From Agathobaculum ammoniilyticum (GTDB lineage: Bacteria; Bacillota; Clostridia; Oscillospirales; Butyricicoccaceae): a DNA stretch of 64,000 nucleotides. Below the pieces are notes generated by a model. That model was not told the DNA's origin, did not search any database, and worked only from the letters and a program-made list of their open reading frames with translations. Position numbers and translations under genes: made by a program. Positions 42,209 through 48,887 of the stretch are shown piece by piece (positions within the stretch are counted from its first letter, which is position 1; each line of letters opens with the position of its first letter). The stretch is from assembly GCF_025567315.1 (NCBI RefSeq), contig NZ_JAOQJE010000010.1, forward strand, positions 1-64,000, in the 5' to 3' direction.

Positions 42209-43702
42209 TCAGCCGCGCATATAGGTTTGCGTGATCTCGGCCAGCAGGGAAGAAACCGTCGGGTTGAGCGCCTCCCGCCGCACGCGCCAGCGCCAGTTCT
42301 TGCCGCCGATCGTCCCGGGCGTGTTCATATGCGCGTCCGCGCCGAGTGAGAGCAGGTCCTGCAGGGGGGTCATGGCGATGCGCGCGGGCGAGGCCCAGAC
42401 GCTTTTGATCGCGCTCCAGCCCATGGCCTCGCTGTGCGAGGTGCGCAGGTACCGGTAGGCAAACTGCTTTTCCGGCTCGGTGCAGATATCCATGATCTGC
42501 TCGCATACGGTCTGGGAGTCGTGCGTGGAGGTGTAAACGATGCTGTTCGGCACGAAGTTATGCGGCAGGTGCTCATTGTCTTCGTCCGGCGTGAAGCCGA
42601 AGATCAGCACCTTCATGCCCGGCAGGCCGCTTTCCGTGAGCAGTTCGCGCACCTCGTCGGTTTGCACGCCCAGATCCTCCGCGATGAGCCGGACCGGACC
42701 GAGCGCCTGTTCGATGGCGCGGAGCAGCTCCATGCCCGGGCCTTTGCGCCAATGGCCCTTGATCGCGTTTTCCGATCCGGCCTTGACCTCCCAGTAGGCC
42801 GCGAAGCCGCGGAAGTGGTCGAGCCGCACCACATCGAACAGCGCCATGTTGCTCTTCATGCGCCAGACCCACCAGGCGTAGTTCTCCGCGCGGTGTACGT
42901 CCCAGTCATACACCGGATTGCCCCAGAGCTGACCGGTGGCCGAATAGTAGTCGGGCGGCACGCCCGCGACCAGCTTGGGGCTGCGGTCGGCCTTGAGCTT
43001 GAACAGCGTCGGGTGCGTCCACACATCCGAGGAGTCTGCGGAAACGTAGATCGGGATATCCCCGATGATCTGGATGCCTTTTTCATTGGCGTAGGCATGC
43101 AGCGCGTCCCACTGCTGGAAAAAGACATATTGCAGGAAGATGCGGAAGTCGATCTCGTCCCGCAGCTCGGCGGCCGCCTTTTCAAGCGCGGCAGGCTTGC
43201 GGTCGCGCACCGCCTTGTCCGGCCAAAGATAGACCGGCATATTGTGGTATTTTTCCTCTTTAAGCGCCATAAACAGCGCATAATCCGGCAGCCAGGCGGC
43301 ATTTTTCTCACGGAACGCGGCGATCCTGGTGCGCAGCGTGTCGTCAACGCGGCGGTACGCCTTGCGGAACAGCGGCCAGCGGGTATCCGCGAGCTGTTCG
43401 AAATCCGTCTCGTCCGGCGACGCCTCGAAGTCGCCGGCCCTGACCTCGGCCACGGTCAACAGGCCGTCCTCCACCAGCAGGTCAAGGTCGATCAGGTACG
43501 GATTGCCCGCCGCTGCGGAAAAGCACTGATACGGCGAATCACCGAAACCGGTGTGGCCGAGCGGCAGGACCTGCCAATAGGTCTGACGGGCGGCGGAGAG
43601 AAAATCCACAAAATCATACGCGGCCTTGCCCATGGTACCCACGCCGTGCGGCGAGGGCAGAGAAGTGACGTGCGCGAGCACGCCGCTGGAGCGTTTGAAC
43701 AT
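42209..43702 (-). CDS. malQ: 4-alpha-glucanotransferase MalQ (amylomaltase, GH77)
   Basis: 497 aa, usual size. Transfers alpha-1,4-glucan segments in maltodextrin/glycogen metabolism. GH77 signatures: SLPSPHGVGTMGKAAYDFVDFL, GDIPIYVSADSSDVW, GVPPDYYSATGQLWGNPVYDW, nucleophile region VRLDHFRGF, RLIAEDLG acid/base region and TSTHDSQTV. ATG at 43702 with GGGGGAA upstream; its own promoter precedes it. Confidence 0.95.
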   Translation of the reverse strand: MFKRSSGVLAHVTSLPSPHGVGTMGKAAYDFVDFLSAARQTYWQVLPLGHTGFGDSPYQCFSAAAGNPYLIDLDLLVEDGLLTVAEVRAGDFEASPDETDFEQLADTRWPLFRKAYRRVDDTLRTRIAAFREKNAAWLPDYALFMALKEEKYHNMPVYLWPDKAVRDRKPAALEKAAAELRDEIDFRIFLQYVFFQQWDALHAYANEKGIQIIGDIPIYVSADSSDVWTHPTLFKLKADRSPKLVAGVPPDYYSATGQLWGNPVYDWDVHRAENYAWWVWRMKSNMALFDVVRLDHFRGFAAYWEVKAGSENAIKGHWRKGPGMELLRAIEQALGPVRLIAEDLGVQTDEVRELLTESGLPGMKVLIFGFTPDEDNEHLPHNFVPNSIVYTSTHDSQTVCEQIMDICTEPEKQFAYRYLRTSHSEAMGWSAIKSVWASPARIAMTPLQDLLSLGADAHMNTPGTIGGKNWRWRVRREALNPTVSSLLAEITQTYMRG

Positions 43703-43730
43703 ACTGCGTTCCCCCAATTCAATATGACTC

Positions 43731-43759
43731 ATTATAACACAGTTCGGCCGATTTCCCAA
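43731..43759 (-). promoter_or_regulatory. Promoter of malQ
   Basis: Minus-strand TTGGGA (43754-43759) and TATAAT (43731-43736), spacer 17. Confidence 0.75.
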
Positions 43760-43823
43760 GAGTTATTCTTGCCGGCAAAGACTGGAAGCGGGCGAGGACA
43801 ATAGGGGACCGCGCGGAATCCGC

Positions 43824-43852
43824 TTGCAAACGGCTGGCCGGCAGGCTATAAT
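43824..43852 (+). promoter_or_regulatory. Promoter of trmB
   Basis: TTGCAA (43824-43829) and TATAAT (43847-43852), spacer 17. Confidence 0.8.
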
Positions 43853-43890
43853 AAGAGGGCTGAAAACACAAAAAAGGGGAATATCAACGC

Positions 43891-44550
43891 ATGAGAATGC
43901 GCAAAAAGAAAAACCTGGACGTTCGTTTTGCCGCGTGCGCGGATGTGATGGCGTTCGAGCCGAGGGAAAAGCGCGGCCGCTGGCGCGCGCTGTTCGGCAA
44001 CGACCACCCGCTGCATGTGGAGATCGGCTGCGGCAAGGGGCGCTTTGCGATCGGCATGGCGGAGCAGTATCCGGAGATCAACTTTATCGCGGTCGAACGG
44101 GAGGAGGGCGCGCTCATCATGGCGGCGGAGCGCTGCCAGCAGCACCCGCTGCCCAACCTGCGGTTCGTATCCTTTGACGCGGCCGAGCTGCGCGAGGTGT
44201 TCGCCCCGGGCGAAGTGGACCGCATCTACCTGAACTTTTCCGACCCGTGGCCGCCTAACCGCCAGCGCAAGCGCCGCCTGACGTGGCGCGCGTATCTGGA
44301 GGTCTATGACGAGCTGCTGAAGCAGCAGGGCGATCTGTGCTTCAAGACCGATAACCAGCGCTTTTTTGAGTGGACGCTTGCGGAGGTCTGTCAGTACGGC
44401 TGGCTGCTCCAGAATATTTCGCTCGACCTGCACCGCTCGGATTTCGAGGGCAACGTGATGACCGAATATGAGGAGAAGTTCTCATCCGAGGGCGCGCGCA
44501 TCTACCGGCTGGAGGCGCGTCGGCGGCTGCCGGAATTTTTAAGAAAATAG
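43891..44550 (+). CDS. trmB: tRNA (guanine-46-N7)-methyltransferase TrmB
   Basis: 219 aa. SAM motif EIGCGKGRFAIGMAEQYPEINF (about residues 48-69), and the family signature YLNFSDPWPPNRQRKRRLT with PEY-equivalent C-terminal part TEYEEKFSSEGARIYRLEA. AAAAGGGGAA precedes the ATG. A short basic N-terminus (RMRKKKN). Confidence 0.93.
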   Translation: MRMRKKKNLDVRFAACADVMAFEPREKRGRWRALFGNDHPLHVEIGCGKGRFAIGMAEQYPEINFIAVEREEGALIMAAERCQQHPLPNLRFVSFDAAELREVFAPGEVDRIYLNFSDPWPPNRQRKRRLTWRAYLEVYDELLKQQGDLCFKTDNQRFFEWTLAEVCQYGWLLQNISLDLHRSDFEGNVMTEYEEKFSSEGARIYRLEARRRLPEFLRK

Positions 44551-44560
44551 AGGGAGGATG

Positions 44561-44586
44561 AAAAGCGGCCGCAGGGCCGCTTTTTC
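44561..44586 (+). terminator. Terminator after trmB
   Basis: AAAAGCGGCC-GCAG-GGCCGCTTTTT. Confidence 0.9.
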
Positions 44587-44605
44587 CTATGGAAAATAAA
44601 TGTTA

Positions 44606-44656
44606 TTGACATATGCCGGAAAAGTGTTATGCTATACTTATAACCGGCATATGCCG
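44606..44656 (+). promoter_or_regulatory. Promoter with two palindromic operator-like sites (NifX/DUF134 operon)
   Basis: TTGACA (44606-44611), 16-base spacer, TATGCT (44628-44633). A perfect palindrome CGGCATATGCCG (44645-44656) lies at the expected transcription start. An imperfect copy, GACATATGCCGG (44608-44619), overlaps the -35. Their centres are 38 bases apart. The DUF134 protein of the same operon is the natural candidate to bind them. Confidence 0.65.
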
Positions 44657-44682
44657 AAAATAAAAAACGGAGGCGCAGCAAT

Positions 44683-45087
44683 ATGAAAATCGCAGTCACT
44701 TATGAGGATGGACAGATATTCCAGCACTTTGGGCATACCGCCCAGTTCAAAGTATATGAAACGGCGGACGGAAAAATCCTTTCCTCGCGGATTGTTGATA
44801 CCAATGGCAGCGGGCATGGGGCGCTTGCGGGCTTCTTGGCGGCGCAGGGCGTGGATACGCTGATTTGCGGCGGCATCGGCGGCGGCGCGCAGGCCGCGCT
44901 GGCCGAGGCCGGCATCCGCCTGCTGGGCGGCGTGCAGGGCGGGGCGGACGAAGCGGTCGGGGCGTTCCTGGCCGGCTCGCTCCAGTATGATCCGGATGTC
45001 CGGTGCAGCCACCACGAGCATCACGGCGAGGGGCATGACTGCGCCTCGCACGGCGGCCACACCTGTGGCGGCCACTGCCACGGGTAA
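44683..45087 (+). CDS. NifX/NifB-C-type (dinitrogenase FeMo-cofactor-like) protein with His-rich tail
   Basis: 134 aa. The domain MKIAVTYEDGQIFQHFGHTAQFKVYET..GALAGFLAAQGVDTLICGGIGGGAQAALAEAG is the NifX/NafY-like RNase-H-fold family that binds metal clusters. The last 35 residues are rich in His and Cys (CSHHEHHGEGHDCASHGGH..CGGHCHG) and should bind metal. No nif structural genes are present, so nitrogen fixation is unlikely; a metal or Fe-S cluster carrier is more plausible. CGGAGG precedes the ATG. The DUF134 gene follows after 6 bases. Confidence 0.85.
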   Translation: MKIAVTYEDGQIFQHFGHTAQFKVYETADGKILSSRIVDTNGSGHGALAGFLAAQGVDTLICGGIGGGAQAALAEAGIRLLGGVQGGADEAVGAFLAGSLQYDPDVRCSHHEHHGEGHDCASHGGHTCGGHCHG

Positions 45088-45093
45088 ACGTGG

Positions 45094-45456
45094 ATGCCAA
45101 GGCCGAAAAAGTGCCGCAGGGTATGCGGTCTGCCGGCCTGCCGGGAATTCGGCCCGCGCGGCATGGGCTGCGCGGGGGAGCCGGTTGTCATGGGGCTGGA
45201 TGAGTACGAGGCGCTCCGCCTGATCGACCTGGAGGGCCTGCAGCAGGAGCAGGCCGCCGTGCAGATGGGGGTCGCGCGCACCACGGTGCAGGCGATCTAC
45301 AACACTGCCCGCCGCAAGCTGACGGACTGCCTGGTCAACGGCAGGCTGCTGCGGCTCCAGGGCGGGGAGGTGGAGGTCTGCGAGCGGCGCGCGTATTGCC
45401 CGAGAGCCGGTTGCTGCCTACAGCGAAGCTGCGATAAGGAAAGGCCGGAGGATTGA
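45094..45456 (+). CDS. DUF134 (UPF0251) helix-turn-helix protein
   Basis: 120 aa. Starts MPRPKKCRRVCGLP as in the DUF134 family, followed by a sigma-70 region-4-like HTH (GLQQEQAAVQMGVARTTVQAIYNTARRKL) at about residues 46-74. Nine cysteines, five in the C-terminal part (CERRAYCPRAGCCLQRSC), suggest metal or Fe-S sensing. Such proteins are commonly encoded beside NifX-like genes; here likely autoregulates the operon via the palindromes upstream. Confidence 0.82.
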   Translation: MPRPKKCRRVCGLPACREFGPRGMGCAGEPVVMGLDEYEALRLIDLEGLQQEQAAVQMGVARTTVQAIYNTARRKLTDCLVNGRLLRLQGGEVEVCERRAYCPRAGCCLQRSCDKERPED

Positions 45457-45474
45457 TTCCCTCCGGCCTTTTTC
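45439..45474 (+). terminator. Terminator after the DUF134 gene
   Basis: AAAGGCCGGAGG and CCCTCCGGCCTTTTT; the stop codon lies in the loop. Confidence 0.85.
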
Positions 45475-45518
45475 TCTGGATGCGCCTGCGTTTGACAGAC
45501 GGATGCCTCCACACGGGC

Positions 45519-46157
45519 TTACAGCTTGGTGTATCCGCGCGGGGTGACGATAGCGTCCAGCGGGACGCCGGCCGCGCACGCGGGGCAGTCCTTGCCGCGG
45601 ACAAAATTATGGTAATGCGGGAAATCCTCGCCCGAAAACAGGCGGACGACCGGCTTGCCGTCCAACTCGGAAAGGTTGGAGAACAGCGCGGAATAGCCGG
45701 CGACCCGACCTCCGTAATATTCGATGCACTCGCGCGTCTGGGACAGGGTTTGACCGGTCGAGGCCGTGTTGACCAGCACCAGTACATTGCGGTTTTCGAT
45801 CATGGGGCGGAGGTTGTCCGCGAACATGAACTGCCCGTTGACGTTGTTGTCCGGCTCGACAAGATAGACGGATTTGCCGGAATTCAGGCTGCCGATACCC
45901 GAGGAGGAAAGCTCGCGGGCCAGATAGGCGCCGATGTATTCCGTACCCTCCAGGCACAGGAGCGTGTCCACACTGACCGCGCTAAAGTGGAAAGCGATGC
46001 TGCGCGCCGCTTCAAGCGCCATGGACATATTGTGCTTGATTTCGGACATATCGACATAATAATTGATGTGCGAATGGTTTGTGGCGAAATGCCCGGGGAT
46101 CGCATCCGCGTAAAGGCGTTTGTTGGCATGGGAGATGATTCGGATCGGCTGCTGCAT
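45519..46157 (-). CDS. Orotate-phosphoribosyltransferase-like protein with altered PRPP motif
   Basis: 212 aa. The overall fold (RSIAFHFSAVSVDTLLCLEGTEYIGAYLARELS) resembles type I phosphoribosyltransferases. The PRPP loop reads VLVLVNTASTGQT where active enzymes have two acidic residues before the T-T-G turn, so Asn-Thr replaces Asp-Asp. The C-terminal CPAC pair (GKDCPACAAGVPLD) could bind a metal. It may be a non-catalytic PRPP or nucleotide sensor. No pyrimidine genes are adjacent. AAAGGTGG precedes the ATG. Confidence 0.7.
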   Translation of the reverse strand: MQQPIRIISHANKRLYADAIPGHFATNHSHINYYVDMSEIKHNMSMALEAARSIAFHFSAVSVDTLLCLEGTEYIGAYLARELSSSGIGSLNSGKSVYLVEPDNNVNGQFMFADNLRPMIENRNVLVLVNTASTGQTLSQTRECIEYYGGRVAGYSALFSNLSELDGKPVVRLFSGEDFPHYHNFVRGKDCPACAAGVPLDAIVTPRGYTKL

Positions 46158-46201
46158 AAGGAAACCACCTTTCTTGCGACAATATAAGAAATCACACCTT
46201 T

Positions 46202-46230
46202 ATTATACCGCATTTTACTGTGCAGGGCAA
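46202..46230 (-). promoter_or_regulatory. Promoter of the phosphoribosyltransferase-like gene
   Basis: Minus-strand TTGCCC (46225-46230) and TATAAT (46202-46207), spacer 17. Confidence 0.75.
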
Positions 46231-46271
46231 GAAAAAGCCGAGCGCTTCGGACGGCGTTTCCAGGCGGGGGA

Positions 46272-46300
46272 AATAAAAAAGCAGCCGCACAGCGGCTGCC
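46272..46300 (-). terminator. Terminator downstream of 6S RNA
   Basis: GCAGCCGC-TGT-GCGGCTGC stem followed by TTTTTTATTT on the minus strand, about 50 bases beyond the mature 6S 3' end. Confidence 0.8.
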
Positions 46301-46345
46301 GTTCCATTGAAATGCGCGGGGCGCATGCGCCCGAAAGGTAATAAG

Positions 46346-46532
46346 CCCCGCCCTGCCGATGCGGCCCAATTAGTAACCTGCACGACTTGGCAGGTGGGTT
46401 TTCTGTTTGGCATGTCTGCGCTTCCAACATCCGTGTATACCCGGGAGGCCTGCTGCTCGATGCCAAAACTTTCCGAAATCCCGTACTAAAAATGTGGGTT
46501 AAAAAAAGGCCGCTGTCGCACAGGGCAGGGTG
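46346..46532 (-). ncRNA. ssrS: 6S RNA (SsrS), regulator of RNA polymerase
   Basis: About 187 nt on the minus strand fold as 6S RNA. The closing stem pairs CCCTGCC (46523-46529) with GGCAGGG (46351-46357), and GCGGCC with GGCCGC. A long 5' bubble strand follows, then an apical stem closed by TTTGGCAT/ATGCCAAA. The 3' bubble carries the characteristic small hairpin ACCTGC-CAAGTCGT-GCAGGT followed by TTAC. The order CACCT..hairpin..GGTTAC..GCCGCATC..GG matches the E. coli 6S 3' half as I recall it. 6S RNA mimics an open promoter and sequesters sigma-A RNA polymerase. Ends are approximate. Confidence 0.8.
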
Positions 46533-46533
46533 A

Positions 46534-46556
46534 CATCCGGCAAAGCCTTGCCGGAT
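46534..46556. repeat. Perfect inverted repeat between the DUF1292 gene and 6S RNA
   Basis: CATCCGGCAA and TTGCCGGATG pair around a 3-base loop. No T-run follows on either strand, so it is not a standard terminator. It may be a processing signal for 6S precursor. Confidence 0.6.
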
Positions 46557-46574
46557 GCCGGAAAGAAAAGGGGA

Positions 46575-46856
46575 TCAGCCCTCTTCGTCCTCCTCCGCTT
46601 CCGCGCGTTCCATCAGGATATTGAACACTGCATCCGCGATCTCGTCGTCCTCGACCGCTTCCAGCATTTCCTCGCCGTTTTCCTCTACGATCTGCATGAT
46701 GACGACCTCCGCGTCTTCCTCAACGGCAAGCTCAGCCGGAATAAACGCCAGATAGGTCGTACCCTCATATTCCACGGTGTCGATGTGCTCAAACTCCACT
46801 TCGTTGCCATCCTCATCGATCAGCGTGACAAAATCGTTGCCGTACTCCTCGCTCAT
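46575..46856 (-). CDS. DUF1292 acidic protein
   Basis: 93 aa, strongly acidic. NDFVTLIDEDGNEVEFEHIDTVEYEGTTYLAFIPAE and VVIMQIVEENGEE match the DUF1292 family, widespread in Clostridia and often near ribosomal or holliday-resolvase genes. The C-terminus is Glu-rich. AAGGAGGTG precedes the ATG. Function unknown. Confidence 0.85.
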   Translation of the reverse strand: MSEEYGNDFVTLIDEDGNEVEFEHIDTVEYEGTTYLAFIPAELAVEEDAEVVIMQIVEENGEEMLEAVEDDEIADAVFNILMERAEAEEDEEG

Positions 46857-46916
46857 GGTTCCGGCACCTCCTTGTGTTTGGTTTCAGATTGGGGGAGGAT
46901 TGCTCTCCCCGCTTTA

Positions 46917-46945
46917 AGCATAACAAATCGCGCCGGATTTGTAAA
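46917..46945 (-). promoter_or_regulatory. Promoter of the DUF1292 gene
   Basis: Minus-strand TTTACA (46940-46945) and TATGCT (46917-46922), spacer 17. Confidence 0.7.
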
Positions 46946-47028
46946 GCCAAATTATCGGGGCGGCGCCACTGTCATAGTATGCCGCCCATGCGAATTATCA
47001 TACCAGCAGGAACGCAAGAAATAAAGCC

Positions 47029-47057
47029 TTGACTTTGCCTTTTATTTCTGCTATAGT
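47029..47057 (+). promoter_or_regulatory. Promoter of infC-rpmI-rplT
   Basis: TTGACT (47029-47034) and TATAGT (47052-47057), spacer 17. Confidence 0.8.
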
Positions 47058-47063
47058 AATACA

Positions 47064-47200
47064 GGTAACAAAGAAGAAGGCCGCGTCCTCACCCGCAGCG
47101 CTTGAGCAAACGGGTCAATCATTCTGCAAAGCCGCAGGGCAGCTTTGCGCTTTTGTGATGGAGGACGACCGTAAAGGGCCGGTCCTTTTTTCTTTTTGTA
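47064..47200 (+). promoter_or_regulatory. L20-type attenuator leader of infC operon
   Basis: A 160-base untranslated leader separates promoter and infC. It ends in a rho-independent terminator (GGACGACCG..CGGTCC followed by TTTTTTCTTTTTG, 47162-47200) placed before infC. This is the layout of the ribosomal-protein-L20-controlled attenuator known in Bacillus. Primary sequence similarity was not tested. Confidence 0.65.
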
Positions 47201-47233
47201 TTTTAATCCGTTTTTGTTTGGAGGTGCTTACCA

Positions 47234-47752
47234 ATCAGCAGCATGGAACATCAGATCAATGAAGAGATCCGCGACAAGGAAGTCCGCCTGATCAGCGACG
47301 ACGGCGAACAGCTCGGCATCGTGCCTATCCAGCAGGCGCAGGACATCGCAGTGGAAAAAGGCATGGACCTGGTCAAGATCGCCCCGCAGGCAAAGCCGCC
47401 GGTGTGCAAGATCATGGACTACGGCAAATTCCGCTTTGAACAGGCCAAGCGGGAAAAGGAAGCAAGAAAAAATCAGCGTGTCGTGGAGATCAAAGAGATT
47501 CGCCTGACCCCCAATATCGATGTCGGCGACCTGAATACCAAGGTGAAAAATGCCTGCCGCTTCCTGAAGGACGGCGACAAGGTCAAGGTTTCGGTCCGCT
47601 TCCGCGGCCGTGAGGTCACCCATGCGTCGCTCGGTCAGGACCTGCTCCATCGCTTCGCGGAGCTGTGCGCGGAATGCAGCACGGTGGAAAAGCAGCCCAA
47701 GCTCGAAGGCCGTCAGATGCTTATGTTCCTGGCGCCCGCAAAAGACAAGTAA
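47234..47752 (+). CDS. infC: Translation initiation factor IF-3, ATC start
   Basis: 172 aa. N-terminal domain with QINEEIRDKEVRLI and C-terminal domain with EIRLTPNIDVGDLNTKVKNACRFLKDGDKVKV. The start is ATC at 47234, 7 bases after GGAGGTG; the ATG at 47243 would be 16 bases from it. Rare AUU/AUC/AUA starts are the rule for infC and allow IF-3 to limit its own translation. First gene of the infC-rpmI-rplT operon. Confidence 0.95.
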   Translation: MSSMEHQINEEIRDKEVRLISDDGEQLGIVPIQQAQDIAVEKGMDLVKIAPQAKPPVCKIMDYGKFRFEQAKREKEARKNQRVVEIKEIRLTPNIDVGDLNTKVKNACRFLKDGDKVKVSVRFRGREVTHASLGQDLLHRFAELCAECSTVEKQPKLEGRQMLMFLAPAKDK

Positions 47753-47799
47753 ACCAAAAAGCGCGTTTTCAGCGCAAATTCAGAGAGGAGCAAACCCTT

Positions 47800-48003
47800 A
47801 TGCCTAAGATCAAAACGCACAGCGGTGCAAAGAAAAGATTTTCCGTCACCAAGAACGGTAAATTCAAGCGCGGCCATGTTGGTAAGCGCCATCTGCTCAA
47901 CGGCCACGGAAAGACCACCAAGCTCAAGCGCCACCTCCGCAAGGAAGGCTTTGCGGATTCCACCAATGTGGCGCAGCTCAAGCGTCTGCTGCCGTATAAG
48001 TAA
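47800..48003 (+). CDS. rpmI: Ribosomal protein bL35
   Basis: 67 aa, basic: KIKTHSGAKKRFSVTKNGKFKRGH and KRHLLNGHGKTTKLKRHLR are the bL35 signature. GAGAGGAG precedes the ATG at 47800. Open frame extends upstream but has no translation signals. Confidence 0.97.
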   Translation: MPKIKTHSGAKKRFSVTKNGKFKRGHVGKRHLLNGHGKTTKLKRHLRKEGFADSTNVAQLKRLLPYK

Positions 48004-48038
48004 GTAAAATCATATCTTTCATATAGGAGGCAATCACA

Positions 48039-48392
48039 ATGGCAAGAGTTAAGGGCGCGATGATGACGCGCAAAAGAAGAAAGAAGATCCTCAAGCGTGC
48101 CAAGGGCTACTGGGGTGCGAAATCCACCCATTACCGCGTAGCCAACCAGGCGGTTATGAAGAGCCTGAAGTACGCGTATATCGGCCGCAAGCACAAGAAG
48201 CGCGACTTCCGCCGCCTGTGGATCACCCGTATTTCGGCTGCCGCCAAGTCCTGCGGCATGAATTACAGCCGCTTTATGAACGGCCTCAAGAAAGCCGGCA
48301 TCGACCTCAACCGTAAGATGCTCGCGGACCTTGCGGTCAACGACAAGGCTGCGTTCGCCGCGCTGGCGGAAAAGGCGAAGGCGGCGCTTTGA
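48039..48392 (+). CDS. rplT: Ribosomal protein bL20
   Basis: 117 aa, typical length. Begins MARVKGAMMTRKRRKKILKR; contains GRKHKKRDFRRLWITRISAA and SRFMNGLKKAGIDLNRK. In Bacillus L20 represses its own operon by acting on the leader. ATAGGAGG precedes the ATG. Confidence 0.98.
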   Translation: MARVKGAMMTRKRRKKILKRAKGYWGAKSTHYRVANQAVMKSLKYAYIGRKHKKRDFRRLWITRISAAAKSCGMNYSRFMNGLKKAGIDLNRKMLADLAVNDKAAFAALAEKAKAAL

Positions 48393-48438
48393 TCCCCAAA
48401 GGGTCGGAAGGCTCTGCGGAAACCGCTTGCTGTTTGTG

Positions 48439-48470
48439 AAAAAGGCCGTTTTACGGCCTTTTTCTTTTTT
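48439..48470 (+). terminator. Terminator after rplT
   Basis: AAAAAGGCCGT-TTT-ACGGCCTTTTTC. Confidence 0.9.
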
Positions 48471-48519
48471 GGCGGCCGCGCGGCTGCGGCGGGGAACGGT
48501 GCGGCGTGTCGAAAAAATT

Positions 48520-48535
48520 GTTACATTTGTGTAAC
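48520..48535. promoter_or_regulatory. Inverted repeat upstream of the small gene at 48.6 kb
   Basis: GTTACA-TTTG-TGTAAC is a perfect 6-bp inverted repeat 16 bases upstream of the promoter -35, a probable binding site for a regulator. Confidence 0.5.
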
Positions 48536-48551
48536 TTTACAGGAATTTTAT

Positions 48552-48579
48552 TTGATTTTTTTGCATAATATGTTATACT
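48552..48579 (+). promoter_or_regulatory. Promoter of the small gene at 48.6 kb
   Basis: TTGATT (48552-48557), 16-base spacer, TATACT (48574-48579). Confidence 0.65.
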
Positions 48580-48618
48580 GGATAACAGATAAATCAATAA
48601 GAGGAGGTGCAAAGGCTG

Positions 48619-48711
48619 ATGAGACATATCCGAATCCCGCAAAAGCCCGACCGGCCGGACATCGATGATTTGATTTTCGGTGATGAGCATGAGACGCAAA
48701 GCGAAAAGTAA
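48619..48711 (+). CDS. 30-aa small protein, unknown
   Basis: An ATG frame (MRHIRIPQKPDRPDIDDLIF..) with a strong GAGGAGG 8-11 bases upstream, own promoter and a terminator 20 bases after the stop. The peptide is hydrophilic, with a basic first third and an acidic rest, and no signal or membrane segment. Alternatively the roughly 190-nt transcript is a regulatory RNA. I do not recognise it. Confidence 0.55.
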   Translation: MRHIRIPQKPDRPDIDDLIFGDEHETQSEK

Positions 48712-48729
48712 AACGCTTTATGGATTGGT

Positions 48730-48777
48730 CCACGCAGGGCGCGCATCGGGATTGAAATGCGGCCGCGTGGTTTTTTT
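48730..48777 (+). terminator. Terminator of the small gene
   Basis: CCACGC..GCGTGG outer stem with CGCAT/ATGCG inner pairing, followed by seven T. Confidence 0.75.
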
Positions 48778-48887
48778 ATATTTATTTCCCGGCAATAAAA
48801 ACAGGGGAGTTCCATTCTGAATATGAAAAACGCGTCTCAAAAGAAGTGATGCCCGAAGCGGTTTTCCGTTTCGGGCATTTTGTTTGT

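Larger units (their letters stand above)
46857..47233. other. Divergent regulatory region of DUF1292 gene and infC operon
   Basis: Holds the two divergent promoters and the infC leader. A leader hairpin GGGGAG/CTCCCC is present near 46893-46910. I see no gene. Confidence 0.7.

Noticed and set aside
44683..45087. Nitrogen fixation role for the NifX-like protein
   Set aside because: No nifHDK, nifB or nifE/N genes are present in the window, and NifX-fold proteins are widespread in non-fixing anaerobes.
46192..46466. Short frames overlapping the 6S RNA region
   Set aside because: They overlap each other on both strands with no translation signals; the region is explained by a folded RNA and its terminator.
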